Assembly (NCBI GenBank): GCA_012295275.1
Contig: CM022666.1
Span: 955,001 to 980,000, forward strand
DNA: 25,000 nucleotides
Reading direction: 5' to 3'
Source of the DNA: Chrysomallon squamiferum
Taxonomy: Eukaryota; Mollusca; Gastropoda; Neomphalida; Peltospiridae
Shown here piece by piece: positions 10,359-20,740 of the stretch (position 1 is its first letter; each line of letters begins with the position of its first letter). The position numbers and the translations under genes are program-made. The notes under the pieces were generated by a model. It was not told the origin of the DNA. It searched no databases and worked only from the letters and a program-made list of their open reading frames with translations.

Positions 10359-10618
10359 AATTAGTTCTTATTAAGATAACTAATGAGAAATAAAATTATC
10401 ATGTGGGAAAAAATAGAAAACATGTGTTCTTATGACTGTTAAGTTAAATAATGAGAAATCTGTTAAAATTATCATGTGGGAAAAAAAATAGAAACATGAA
10501 TTCTTATGACATAAGTTAAATAATGAGAAATGAGTTAAAATTATCATGTGGGGAAAAAAATTAGAAACACAAGTTCTTATGACCGTTAAGTTAAATAATG
10601 AGAAATCAGGTTAAGATT
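10359..10618. repeat. ~72-base tandem repeat, about 3.5 copies
   Basis: Units are anchored on TAATGAGAAA at 10381, 10449, 10521 and 10596, giving spacings of 68, 72 and 75 bases. Each contains TTAAAATTATCATGTGGG (first copy shortened), an A run of variable length, TAGAAACA-like sequence, and TTCTTATGAC. Length differences fall mainly in the A run and just after TTATGAC. The last unit breaks off and passes directly into the island at 10619. Confidence 0.9.
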
Positions 10619-10836
10619 GTCAACAGAAATTATCTTGCATTCATTACACAAGCTGTGCCTGTACAGACAATACTACTAAATGACTTGTGTGGCCCAGATT
10701 CTGCTGAGATTTTCTTTTGTAGCAGACAGCCCCATACAGAGAGGACTGCCTTATTGCAAATCAGACGAGCTTTTAAAGAAATCATTTCTGCTGTTTTACC
10801 ATTTCGTTCCTCTTACAGAATCACACTGATTGATAA
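10619..10836. other. Repeat-poor island, candidate conserved element
   Basis: More balanced base composition and no simple repeats, bounded by the 72-base repeat on the left and a 22-base poly-T on the right (10837-10858). A plus-strand frame (10598-10906, 102 codons) is open across it. Its middle portion has a protein-like mix of residues, but it starts in the repeat, ends in a poly-Phe run from the poly-T, and resembles no family I know. The poly-T ending in CAG could act as a splice acceptor, but the sequence downstream is AT-rich. I favour non-coding. Confidence 0.25.
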
Positions 10837-11790
10837 TTTTTTTTTTTTTTTTTTTTTTCAGAGTGTGGTTTTTATATATTTTTTACTAACTTGCTGTTGG
10901 GTATAGTTACAGGGAGAAGGTTGAGTGTGTTTGGTTTCATTCGAAAGTGTTCTTTGAAAAACGATTTTTTTCATTGGAACGTGCATGATGTTCTTATGGT
11001 TTCAGTTTCATATTTTTAGACCATAAAAAAAAAAAATTATTTTTTATTTATTTATATCGTGTACCAGTAGTTATAGATTATGTTTTATTATCATTTTACA
11101 GCTTGTAAGTCCCTAAAAGCTTCTCTTTTTTTTTTAAATTTAATTTTTAAATGGCTTTAACAATATTGGAAAGATAAAAATAACTAAATAAAAAAAAATC
11201 ATTTTTGTGTTTTTATTTTATTGGGGGATTGAAAAAAAAAAAAAAAAAAAGTTTTAGAAATAATCTATGTTTGAGAAAAGGTCAAAACTAATTCTTCCCC
11301 ATGATAAAAACTCAGACTTATTAAAAGATTCAATTTCTGACTTAGACTGTTTGTAAAACAGTGATTTGAAGATATTTCAGTATTTTGCTTTTTTCTGTGT
11401 TGCGATATCTTTAACCTTTATGCACTGTTAAATAATTTAATAAATGTAAGTATATTATGGCTTGTATATTGGATACTATTGATTTTCATCAAGAAATGTA
11501 TATAATATTCAATATTTATTAATAAGTTATATATAACATACTTGTTTTCCAACAAGAACTAGGTAAATTTGTTCATTAAGGTGTCTGTATCTGTGTGTGT
11601 GTGTGTGTGTGTCTGATAATGTAATTTTAGTAAGAAATATATCATATTTATCATACTAATTATGAAATATGTGTATGTGTATACATATGTGTTGTAGATG
11701 TGTGCATGTAATGTGCTTACACATACATGTGTGTAGATGATTGTTGTTTTTTGACATGAATGGTGTACCTGTGTGTGGAATAACAAATGT
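10837..11790. other. AT-rich stretch with poly-T, poly-A and GT tracts
   Basis: Simple sequence includes poly-T at 10837-10858, poly-A at 11232-11250 and (GT)n at 11592-11613, with mixed GT/AT repeats to about 11740. No gene is supported; the minus-strand frame at 11559-11786 is a Thr/His repeat artefact of the GT region. Confidence 0.65.
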
Positions 11791-12340
11791 AATCTTGGTT
11801 CTGGTGAACTTCACACACAGTTTTATAACAGATATTTCACCAGGCTCGTCGGTACACGCTACTGATCAATAGGATGTCCAAAGCTTCAATAAAATAGGCA
11901 TATTTTGAGGATCTCTTGAACCAAAATGATCTGTTATTGATCGCCAAGGCCCCTTCTTTGGCAGCTCTGTGGGTTTATTGTCATGACAGAAGATAAATCT
12001 GAACTTGATGTTAACATCAAGTGGGATTTGCTGAGATTCTTAGCGAAACCGAGTGATAGTCTTTGAAATGGTCACTTACTCCTGGAGATGGGTGTTTTGA
12101 AAAGTGCTGAATTTAACACTTCATTCGTTTACAGTTTCCAGCTCTGCTTCATGGAGAATTTCTTAATTTCTGAGGGTCTCTAACCCTTGTAATCCACGAA
12201 GGTCACAATTATAGATTGAACAAGCTCACGGAATGGCTTTAATTGCAGGCATTCACCATTGTTGATGATTTTCTGCATTGCTTACATCTGCGAACAGGAA
12301 AATGTCACATCCCGAATGAACAGAATTTTAAAACTGTGTC
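11791..12340. other. Longest clean repeat-poor island, with 20-base palindrome
   Basis: About 550 bases without a microsatellite, clearly richer in G and C than the flanks and with dispersed CG dinucleotides. It contains a perfect 20-base palindrome at 12003-12022 (ACTTGATGTT and its complement, centred on GTTAAC). It also carries motifs typical of developmental enhancers, such as ACCATTGTTG near 12256 (Sox-like CCATTGT). All frames are broken by stops, so it is not an exon of any length. Interpretation as a conserved non-coding element is inference. Confidence 0.35.
12003..12022. promoter_or_regulatory. 20-base perfect palindrome
   Basis: ACTTGATGTT is followed immediately by AACATCAAGT, its exact reverse complement, with no spacer. 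The centre GTTAAC resembles the half-site core of HNF1-type homeodomains, although the HNF1 consensus has a spacer base. Dimeric factor binding is the simplest reading. Confidence 0.35.
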
Positions 12341-13390
12341 ACTTTTAATTGATGGTTTTAGTTCATTTTGTATTTTAAGAAATTTATTTTTATCTGCTTA
12401 AAAGTTTCAGATTAAAAAAAGAAAGTTAAGATGTTCTAATAAACTTTTCTTGTTTTTTTTTTTTCAGAATATTTTCATTTTACAACAAAATAGAATAATT
12501 ATAATTAATTTTTAATACCATAGGATCTCTTTTTCTTTCTTTTTTAAAAGTTTAGTTTATTTTTTTAATCATTATTTATGGATCTGCTTTTCTAAGCTTC
12601 TTTATTCTTTTAGCTGAGCTAATAGAAGAATGATCGTGTGCCAGAGATTCCTGAATAACTTTATTACATAATCATCAGATTTTGAAAAGAACCAATAATT
12701 TATGGCCTTTTGAATATTCTCAAATCGGATTATAGTTTTTATATAAAAAAGTACAAAACAATTTCTGAAGTGTAATTGCTTAATTAATGTGGTTCTAGAA
12801 GCAGAAACGCTTTAGAATTTTGTTTTTAAAATTTCAAAAAATATTTGTTTTGTTATTTTAATTTTGTAATTTTCTTAACAGGATTCTTATAAAAAAAATT
12901 TAAAAAGTAGAAATTAAACTGTCTTGTCAGAAAAGTCAAAAATCTGGTTACATTGTCACAAAACCTCCTCAAAAAAACTCAACTGAATAATAAGAAAAAA
13001 AAAAAAAGAAGAAATTCCACAAAGATTGTCACAGAAAAGTCAGAAATCTAGATATATTGACAAGGAAAAGTTAAAAAATGTTTTTCCTTTTTTTTAATTT
13101 AAGTTATTTGTCTGTGTGTCTGGCTATCTATCTATCAATGTCTATCTATTTATCTGTCTATCTGTCTGTTTGATTGTATATATATCTATATAAATATTAA
13201 ATGATGATTATAATAACTCAAAAAAATACAAAGTGTACCTTAATTATCACTAAAACTGTTACAAAAACACCAAACAGCTAGTTAGATTATACAAAAAAAA
13301 AAAAATAAAAATAAAAACTACTAGGTGTGTTCTCACTGAAAGATGAAAATGACTGGATATACCATCACTAAAAAAAGCCAGTAATATATA
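12341..13390. other. AT-rich stretch with small duplication and TCTA/TCTG tract
   Basis: Mostly AT-rich. A T-rich run ending in CAG at about 12451-12467 looks like a splice acceptor, but the DNA after it is AT-rich and stop-filled. An imperfect direct repeat of about 40 bases, containing TTGTCA, GAAAAGTCA and AATCT, occurs at about 12924 and 13026. A TCTA/TCTG tetranucleotide region spans 13109-13194. No gene is supported. Confidence 0.55.
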
Positions 13391-13935
13391 AATTTTATAA
13401 CTGTGAGGACAGCCATGATATGAACACAGCACAACTCATCTGCAGATGACTGAACGTCTGCAGACAGGACCATTAAGAACCATCAAGGTGTGACTGCTTA
13501 CAGAACAGACCACTTAAACGGATGACATGTAGGAAGCAATGAAGCACACACACTTCTGTTGTCCAGGAGTCATCCTAGCAAAAGAAAACAATTTCTATTA
13601 TGAATATTTAATCAATATTCATGTGCATACTTTCACTGGCGAGGACGTTTTGATGCAGGTTGATGCCGGAAATACAAACACATAATAACCAGAAGCTGTG
13701 GATGTTTTTTGTATTTTGTTTTCAAAAATTGTCTACAAGTTAGAGCTGGCAACAGTGATTATTATAGCATTTGTTTAGACTGGAGGCTCTGTCCTTTTTA
13801 CTGCACCATCCTGTCTAATTCCAATTAAGCCAATTCTCATGTTAGATCTGTCAAAGGCTGCGATATACATTTTCCTGTTTATGGGAAGGACCATTAACGA
13901 ATTCCTTGTTGCTAATCTGTAAGAGAATGTCATGG
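13391..13935. other. Repeat-poor island with E-box dyads and homeodomain-like sites
   Basis: This island contains TCATCTGCAGATGA (13436-13449), a 14-base palindrome made of two opposed CAGATG-type E-boxes, and GTCTGCAGAC (13456-13465) just downstream. A 9-base inverted repeat with a five-base loop lies at 13600-13622. Further on are CCAATTAAGCCAATT, TGTCAAAG, TTTATGGG and CCATTAACG, motifs of the kind bound by homeodomain and TCF factors. No open frame of note crosses it. Enhancer function is inference from motif content and texture. Confidence 0.35.
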
Positions 13936-14875
13936 AATTGAATTTTTTTTCTTTGATCTCATTAGTTATTTAAAAAAATACAATATATAAATAAAATAAA
14001 AAAAGCAATGAATAAGCAAATATATATCAAAAATATATATGTATATATAAAAAAATAAAAAAATAATAACAGTAACAATAACAATAATAATAATAATAAA
14101 AACAAAATAATAATCTAAAAAATAAAAACAAAAAACACATTACAAGACTGCTGAAAAATTGATAAACATTCATTTATGTAAATTCCAATCCTAGTATGTA
14201 AAGAGTTTGGTATGTTAGACTTGTAAATTGTTTTCTATATAAATGACTGTGTGTCATGTGTTGTGTCAGAGACATATTATAGTCACAGTATATTTTAAAA
14301 TGTGAAAGGTTGCAGTGAAATGTGGGATGTGTCTTTTAAATAACATTTAAAAAAATAATAAATGAAAATAACGTCTGATGTGTGGTAAATATGGTTATTA
14401 TGAGATATTACAGACTGAAATGATAAAGTGTTCTTTTTTTTCAGCATAAAAAATGTCTTTTACTGAAAGGTTTTTAAATTTAAAATTTATAATACCATTT
14501 TAATATGGTTTTACAGTTTTAAATATGGCTTCGCAGATAATACAGCTAAGAACATCTCAGAACAATTTAACATTATCACATGTTAATCAAGATGTAAGAA
14601 TGGAAATGTGCTGTCATCAGTTATACATGAAAATAAAGAATTGTATTATCTTACCACAGATAGCATTCATCATAATCTTTGAAGAAAAAGAATTCCAAAT
14701 TTTAAATAAAAATTAATGCATTTTTTAAAATCACTTTTATAATTTATAATTTCATCTCTGTAGTAAATTTGTTAAAAATAAATCAATATTATTTTATCAC
14801 TCTGACTTGGACATTAAAATTAAATTGTTAATGAAAAAACAAGTTTAATTAGGCCTAACGTTAATTTTGATAGAC

Positions 14876-14876
<1 letters not shown>
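13936..14876. other. AT-rich stretch with A-rich block
   Basis: A-rich low-complexity DNA at 13970-14135 includes TATATA steps and a short (AAT)n. The rest is AT-rich with no distinct feature. The plus-strand frame at 14525-14716 (63 codons) has no recognisable domain and is probably chance. Confidence 0.6.

Positions 14877-14926
<50 letters not shown>
14877..14926. repeat. (AAT)n microsatellite
   Basis: A pure AAT tract of about 16 triplets. Confidence 0.98.
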
Positions 14927-14928
<2 letters not shown>

Positions 14929-14939
14929 TATTTACTTTC

Positions 14940-15560
14940 TTTGACTTGGCTTCAGTTGGAAAGTTAATTTGATAATAAACAAAACAGTACAAAAGGATCT
15001 AGAAGACAGGTTCAAGAAGATAATTAAAAGAAAACTTTCATCATTTTTAAAATGGCTTTCAGTTAGTACATTACTTTTATACGGTTAACGAAAGAATACT
15101 TTCATCATTTCAAGCTGATTAGCTCTTAGTCAAACAAAGGCTGGTCACAAACGAGAACCAGTTCCTTCCAATTTTACAAAGTTAGTGATGAATTGGATGG
15201 CAAGTGTGATGAGGTCCTTCTTCAAGACAATCTCCCCATCTTCTGAACACATACGTACCAGATATTTACTTACCAACCTAGAATCCTGTGACTTTATCGA
15301 CATCATTTTGTAGCTACTTTTTTTCAGGTGTTTTTTTTTTTTTAATTTGCTTGCTTATATCAACTCTGGGTTAAGCTGATCTGCAAACGAAAATGAATTA
15401 ATTTTAATTGTGGACGCATCTCAAAATAATTTTGCTCCATTCTTCACTCGTGTTTGTGAGTGAGATTTCACTTATCGATTCTTCTGTGACGCGTTCACTG
15501 GACCTTAAATTACTTCATTTGGCCGTAGATTTGGAAAAAAAAAGATTTGCTGAGTGTAAA
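14940..15560. other. Repeat-poor island before the minisatellite
   Basis: Relatively balanced composition with little simple sequence except a T run at 15332-15343. The 13-base ACTTTCATCATTT occurs twice (about 15036 and 15098). CG-containing segments at 15480-15530 stand out. No open frame or known element; candidate non-coding regulatory sequence on texture alone. Confidence 0.25.
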
Positions 15561-15652
15561 TAAGATTTGTATTCCAGTCAGCTGCTGATAAAGTAAATCC
15601 TGTCTCTTGTGTTGAAAAGCTGATTCAGTTCAAAATGTGTCTAGTTTATACC

Positions 15653-17258
15653 TCTGTCCCTCACTGAGAACTACTGTACTCAGTACTTAGTTACATGTCT
15701 GTACCTACACTGAGAACTACTGCACTCAGTACTTAGTTACATGTCTGTACCTACACTGAAAACTACTGTACTCAGTACTTAGTTACATGTCTGTACCTAC
15801 ACTGAGAACTACTGTACTCAGTACTTAGTTACATGTCTGTACCTACACTGAGAACTACTGTACTCAGTACTTAGTTACATGTCTGTACCTACACTGAAAA
15901 CTACTGCACTCAGTACTTAGTTACATGTCTACCTCACTGAGAACTACTGCATTCAGTACTTAGTTACATGTCTACCTCACTGAGAACTACTGCACTCAGT
16001 ACTTAGTTACATGTCTTTACCTCTCCGAGAACTACTGCACTCAGTACTTAGTTACATGTCTTTACCTCTCCGAGAACTACTGCACTCAGTACTTAGTTAC
16101 ATGTCTACCTCACTGAGAACTACTGCACTCAGTACTTAGTTACATGTCTGTACCTCACTGAGAACTACTGCACTCAGTACTTAGTTACATGTCTACCTCA
16201 CTGAGAACTACTGCACTCAGTACTTAGTTACATGTCTGTACCTACACTGAGAACTACTGCACTAAGTACTTAGTTACATGTCTGTACCTCTCACTGAGAA
16301 CTACTGCACTCAGTACTTAGTTACATGTCTGTACCTACACTGAGAACTACTGCACTCAGTACTTAGTTACATGTCTGTACCTCTCACTGAGAACTACTGC
16401 ACTCAGTACTTAGTTACATGTCTGTCACTGAGAACCTCTCACTGAGAACTACTGCACTGAGAACTACTTAGTTACAGTACATACCTCTACCTCACTGAGA
16501 ACTACTGCACTCAGTACTTAGTTACATGTCTGTACCTCTCACTGAGAACTACTGCACTCAGTACTTAGTTACATGTCTGTACCCTCACTGAGAACTACTG
16601 AGAACTACTGCACTCAGTACTTAGTTACATGTCTGTACCTCTCACTGAGAACTGTACCTCACTGAGAACTACTGCACTCAGTACTTAGTTACATGTCTGT
16701 ACCTCACTGAGAACTACTGCACTCAGTACTTAGTTACATGTCTGTACCTACACTGAGAACTACTGCACTCAGTACTTAGTTACATGTCTGTACCTCTCAC
16801 TGAGAACTACTGCACTCAGTACTTAGTTACATGTCTGTACCTACACTGAGAACTACTGCACTAAGTACTTAGTTACATGTCTGTACCTACACTGAGAACT
16901 ACTTACACTGACTGAGAACTACTGCACTCAGTACTTAGTTACATGTCTACCTCACTGAGAACTACTGCACTCAGTACTTAGTTACATGTCTGTACCTCAC
17001 TGAGAACTACTGCACTCAGTACTTAGTTACATGTCTGTACCTACACTGAGAACTACTGCACTCAGTACTTAGTTACATGTCTGTACCTACACTGAGAACT
17101 ACTGCACTCAGTACTTAGTTACGTGTCTGTACCTCACTGAGAACTACTGCACTCAGTACTTAGTTACATGTCTGTACCTACACTGAGAACTACTGCACTC
17201 AGTACTTAGTTACATGTCTGTACCTACACTGAGAACTACTGCACTCAGTACTTAGTTG
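15653..17258. repeat. ~46-base minisatellite, about 34 copies
   Basis: A 1.6-kb array whose core is ACTGAGAACTACTGCACTCAGT followed by ACTTAGTTACATGTCTGTACC and a short variable linker (TACAC, TCAC, TCTCAC). Counting the core TTAGTTAC gives about 34 copies. Spacing is about 42-50 bases because the linker varies. ACTGAG and CTCAGT within each unit are reverse complements separated by 10 bases. AGTACT and ACATGT are also palindromic. Irregular segments with partial extra copies occur near 16425-16490, 16580-16600, 16640-16660 and 16900-16915. The array ends abruptly at both sides in unique DNA and has no open frame. Confidence 0.97.
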
Positions 17259-18004
17259 CATATTGCCTCTGACAAGTTTGACCATTTAGAGCTGGCTTAC
17301 TATTTTGTTTTGGTGTTTTCTTATTTAGATTTAAACGATTATCATCATATTTTGACATTTTATTATTTAAAGTTAAACTGTTTTACTATTTGGAGTTGAA
17401 TGATCATGTTTTTTGACATTATTTTAAGGTTAAATGATTATTTTTTTTTGATTAATTAATTAATTAATTAATTTATTTCTTCTTCTTCTTCTTCTTCTTC
17501 TTACTATTATTTAATTTTTTTTAATATTATTTTTTAAAATTAAATGATCATGTTGTTTTGTTATTTTATTATTTAGCGTCATATACTTTCCTATTTTTAA
17601 AAGTGGTTTTAAGACAGTTTCTTAGTCTTAAACATGAAATACATTATTTTGAATTAAAAATTCTAGTCCTTAATATCAAACTCTCTACTTTCAAATTTTC
17701 AAATTTGAATCATTTTGCAAACATGGGATGAGTTCAAGGTGAAATGTTTCTCGTAAGATAAGCCTGATGGAATTGATGTCCAGATTAACATCAGCTTAAT
17801 ACATTAGTTGTTTATCAGTGAACTCTGCCTGTTACTTCTTTAAGTAATTAACTCTTGATGCTGAGGATCTCTGTTTGGTTTTCTGTTATTCCTTCCATTT
17901 CTACAAAAACAAACTTCTAATGAACAGAATCTGTTTTTATAATGTGATCACCTGTCAGAACATGTTTCTGATATTAAGCATGGTCGGTTTTAGCAGATAA
18001 AAAA
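17259..18004. other. AT-rich stretch with ATTA and TTC tracts
   Basis: Degenerate AT-rich phrases recur, such as TTATTTAAAGTTAAA and TTTTGACATTATTTTAAGGTTAAATGATTA at 17340-17450. They suggest an old short-period duplication. (ATTA)n at 17450-17474 abuts (TTC)n at 17477-17502. The 17640-17990 segment is less repetitive, with no feature I can name. Confidence 0.6.
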
Positions 18005-18006
18005 CA

Positions 18007-18146
18007 TTTATTATTGTTATTATTATTGTTATTGTTATTGTTATTATTGTTATTATTATTATTATTATTACAAACTATTATAATTTTATTATAATTGCTA
18101 TTATTATCTTATCGCCATCATCATCATCATCATCATCATCATCATT
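18007..18146. repeat. TTATTG/TTA tract and (CAT)n
   Basis: Mixed TTATTG and TTA repeats at 18007-18070, a short unique gap, then a pure (CAT)n tract at 18115-18146. Confidence 0.95.
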
Positions 18147-18498
18147 ATTTTGGTTTAACATTTCTTAAATTACATTTGTCATTCTTAGAATCATTCATAT
18201 TGTAATTTTGAATTTGCTTTGTATCATGATGTGGATGTAATTTATTTGTTATTTATTTTTGAAAATGAGTTTATAACTAATCTCATGATGATGTTATACT
18301 TTATTTTAGTATTTATTTTGATATCTAATTTCTAATATGTATTATATTATATTTTATTTTCTGTTTTATATTTTATTTGTATTGTGCATTATTATATATT
18401 ATATTCTGAAACTTAATTTATGTTTGCTGTGATTTATATGTGATGAAAATATTCTTATAAACTTTGATTTTTAATATTTTCTATAATATGATAAAAGC

Positions 18499-18680
18499 AT
18501 ACTTTATTTTTTAACATATTTTTTCTTCTATATATTATGGTGATGATATAACAATGTAATGAATAAATAATTTTCACAGATTGCATCTAACACTTAAGAA
18601 TCACAGAAAACATTTATTTTATAACATATTTAATTTCTATATATTATAGTGACATTAATGAATAAATAATTTACACAAGA
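18499..18680. repeat. Two-copy imperfect duplication, 110-base spacing
   Basis: TTTATTTT-TAACATATTT, TTCTATATATTAT, and AATGAATAAATAATTT-CACA occur in the same order at about 18503-18580 and 18613-18677. The copies are about 110 bases apart and have small indels between them. It is a local tandem duplication of unique AT-rich sequence. The DNA from about 18690 to 18990 is repeat-poor with no supported gene. Confidence 0.8.
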
Positions 18681-19002
18681 TAAGGCTGTGGAATTGCAGA
18701 ACACATTCATTCTGTATCAGTGGACTGCATCTGTCTAGACGCTGACTCTTCATGTTATAAATTAAATACAGAGAAACATGGTACTTAATCTGTACAAGTG
18801 TTTGCAGATACAAAACATCGTTTAAAGCCAGTGTTGAGGGCACAATGATTAAATCACTGCTCTTGTGAATGTTCTGGCATCTAAACCCTGTCTGACCACT
18901 AACATACTAACACAGAAAACTCTGTTATTAGAGGTTCATGCACTGCTGACATAAAACAGACATTCTTCAAGTGTATAATTATGTAAATGTAATAGGATGG
19001 AT
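18681..19002. other. Repeat-poor island, nothing coding
   Basis: A unique-looking stretch between two local duplications. It has a GATTAAATC near-dyad at about 18847. The minus-strand frame 18655-18843 (62 codons) shows no domain. I see no promoter or RNA gene. Confidence 0.25.
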
Positions 19003-19265
19003 ATATGGTTTGTCGCCAGCATTATTGTGCTAGTGAAAATGTCTGTGTATAGGCCGCCATTTTTGTTTTTATTTTATTTTATTTTATTTTCTACAAATGG
19101 TTTATCACCAACATTGTTGTGTTAGTGTAGATGACTTTACATATACATTGTTACTTTTCTTTTTTCTTTTCTTTTCTATAAATGGTTTATCATCAACATT
19201 GAAGGTTAGTGTAGATGACTTTACATATACATTTTTACTTTTCTTTTTTCTTTTCTTCTCTATCT
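19003..19265. repeat. ~85-base tandem repeat, three copies
   Basis: Copies start at about 19003, 19095 and 19180. Each has ATGGTTTATCACCAACATTG (first copy diverged), then GTTAGTGTAGATGACTTTAC, ATATACATT, and a pyrimidine-rich tail. Copies two and three are nearly identical. The first copy is older, with a TTTTA tail in place of TTTTCT. Open frames on both strands (19097-19333 and 19105-19341) contain duplicated peptide because of the repeat and are not genes. Confidence 0.9.
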
Positions 19266-19593
19266 GCATATATGGAATGTGTGTGTATACAGGTCCCATA
19301 GGCATCACCAGTGTTAAGTTCAGGTTTCTGTAAGTTGTCACAAATATTCTCCAGTCTGTCTGTGTGTCACACTCTCAATCAGTCTGAGTACAGAGTGACA
19401 TAGTCTGTAAAATAATAAAATTAAAGTACATGCTATAGTTCATGTCTGTGTTTGGTTACTGCACTAAAACAAATTAAAATACACGTCTAGACTTACTGAA
19501 ATGAGTTAAAATCACATAATGCCACATAAACATGCTTAAAATGACTAACGGATTAATTTCATTTCTTGAAAGCTTTAACTGATTTTCTAACAA
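19266..19593. other. Unique AT-rich spacer
   Basis: This is the spacer between two tandem arrays. Short GTCTGT runs occur near 19353-19370. No gene or motif is supported. Confidence 0.5.
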
Positions 19594-19922
19594 TGACAAA
19601 TATCACAGTGACAGATGAAACAGTGACAGATATCACAGTGACAAATAACACTGACAGATGAAACAGTGACAGATAAAACAGTGACAAATATTAGTGACAA
19701 ATATCACAGTGACAGATGAAACAGTGACAGATTAAATAGTGACAAATATCACAGTGACAAATAACACTGACAGATGAAACAGTGACAGATAAAACAGTGA
19801 CAGATGAAACAGTGACAAATATCACAGTGACAGATAAAACAGTGACAAATGACACTGACAGATGAAACAGTGACAAATGAAACAGTGACAGATGAGACAG
19901 TGACAAATATCACAGTGACAGT
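19594..19922. repeat. 15-base tandem array with higher-order structure
   Basis: About 22 tandem units of 14-15 bases, all variants of GTGACARATRAAACA and GTGACAAATATCACA. The variants follow an ordered pattern: a block of at least 52 bases starting at 19635 recurs exactly at 19751, 116 bases later. Because 15 is a multiple of three, frames stay open. The minus-strand frame 19691-19906 is a pentapeptide-like Val/Ser repeat by-product. Confidence 0.96.
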
Positions 19923-19998
19923 GCTTTGAGTTCCATGACTAAAATAAACTTGACTGAAACTTCAGTATATTGTTATTAATATGCAAGTTTCAAATAAC

Positions 19999-20342
19999 TT
20001 ATTTTATATTTTTTTGAACATTTCCAGCCTCTCTACTGCCTAATCATTTTTCTCAATACTGAGTCACTAATTACATATTATAACACATTAACAGTGTTTT
20101 TAGACAACAACACACATTTATTTTCTTAAAATATTTTTAAAATTTTTAAAATTTCACAAAATGGTTGATTTATTTTTTCATTTTTTGTTGAAAATTTTCA
20201 GTTTCTCTGCTTTGTAATCATGCTTTTGAGTACACTGTCAATGATTATACACTAACACATTAACATTGTTTTTAGCAGACAACACATTTTTATTTTGCTA
20301 AAATATTTTTAAAATTAAAGAAAATGATTGATTTTATAATTT
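19999..20342. repeat. 172-base tandem duplication, two diverged copies
   Basis: Copy one (about 19999-20170) and copy two (about 20171-20342) share CAGYYTCTCTRCTKYSTAATCAT-like sequence, ACACATTAACA-TGTTTTTAG (20083 and 20255), CAACACA and TTTTCTTAAAATATTTTTAAAAT-type ends. Substitutions and small indels are spread along the unit, so this is older than the arrays with near-identical copies. A further diverged fragment with AACACATCAACACTGTTT lies near 20711. Confidence 0.85.
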
Positions 20343-20592
20343 TTTGAAACGTTTTGAAACAGTGCCAAAAATACTAGACAAAACCAATCATTATGATGAT
20401 AACTGTGGACATCTTCCAAGTTGCTACATTTTTTATCCAAATTTTTGTTAAAAGAAATTGACTTACACAAATTTTGAAGCATTCCTATTTTATATTTTAT
20501 ATTGTTTAAAATTTCATAAATAAACTATTTTATTCTCATTGTTATTGTGATTGTAAAATGGATGCAGTATCTAATTATTATAATTATTATTA

Positions 20593-20642
20593 ATATTTAT
20601 TTATTTTTTTTTATTTATTTATTTATTTATTTATTTATTTTT
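20593..20642. repeat. (TTTA)n microsatellite
   Basis: TTTA repeats with a T-run interruption at about 20605-20612. It lies in otherwise AT-rich sequence between the 172-base duplication and the 60-base repeat. Confidence 0.95.
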
Positions 20643-20740
20643 GTGTTGGGTTGTTGTTCGTGATATTTGTTTGAAGACTTACGCCATTTCTGTTTTCTAA
20701 TAACTTCTCTAACACATCAACACTGTTTGCACTTAACACA

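Noticed and set aside
12445-12470. Poly-T tract ending in CAG, like a splice acceptor
   Set aside because: Downstream sequence is AT-rich and stop-filled; similar T-run plus CAG combinations occur at 10858 and 14441 without any exon.
6441-13889. Exact 15-base match CTGTTTATGGGAAGG at 6441-6455 and 13875-13889
   Set aside because: One 15-base match is compatible with chance in an AT-rich 25-kb window, and only a nearby ATATAC is also shared.
15653-17258. CRISPR-like array
   Set aside because: Units are head-to-tail minisatellite copies without unique spacers, and the setting is eukaryotic.
19097-19341. Two overlapping 78-codon frames on opposite strands
   Set aside because: Both exist because the 85-base repeat is stop-poor; the duplicated peptide mirrors the DNA repeat.
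19691-19906. 71-codon minus-strand pentapeptide-like repeat
   Set aside because: Produced by a 15-base tandem DNA repeat in phase with the codons; nothing flanks it that would make a gene.
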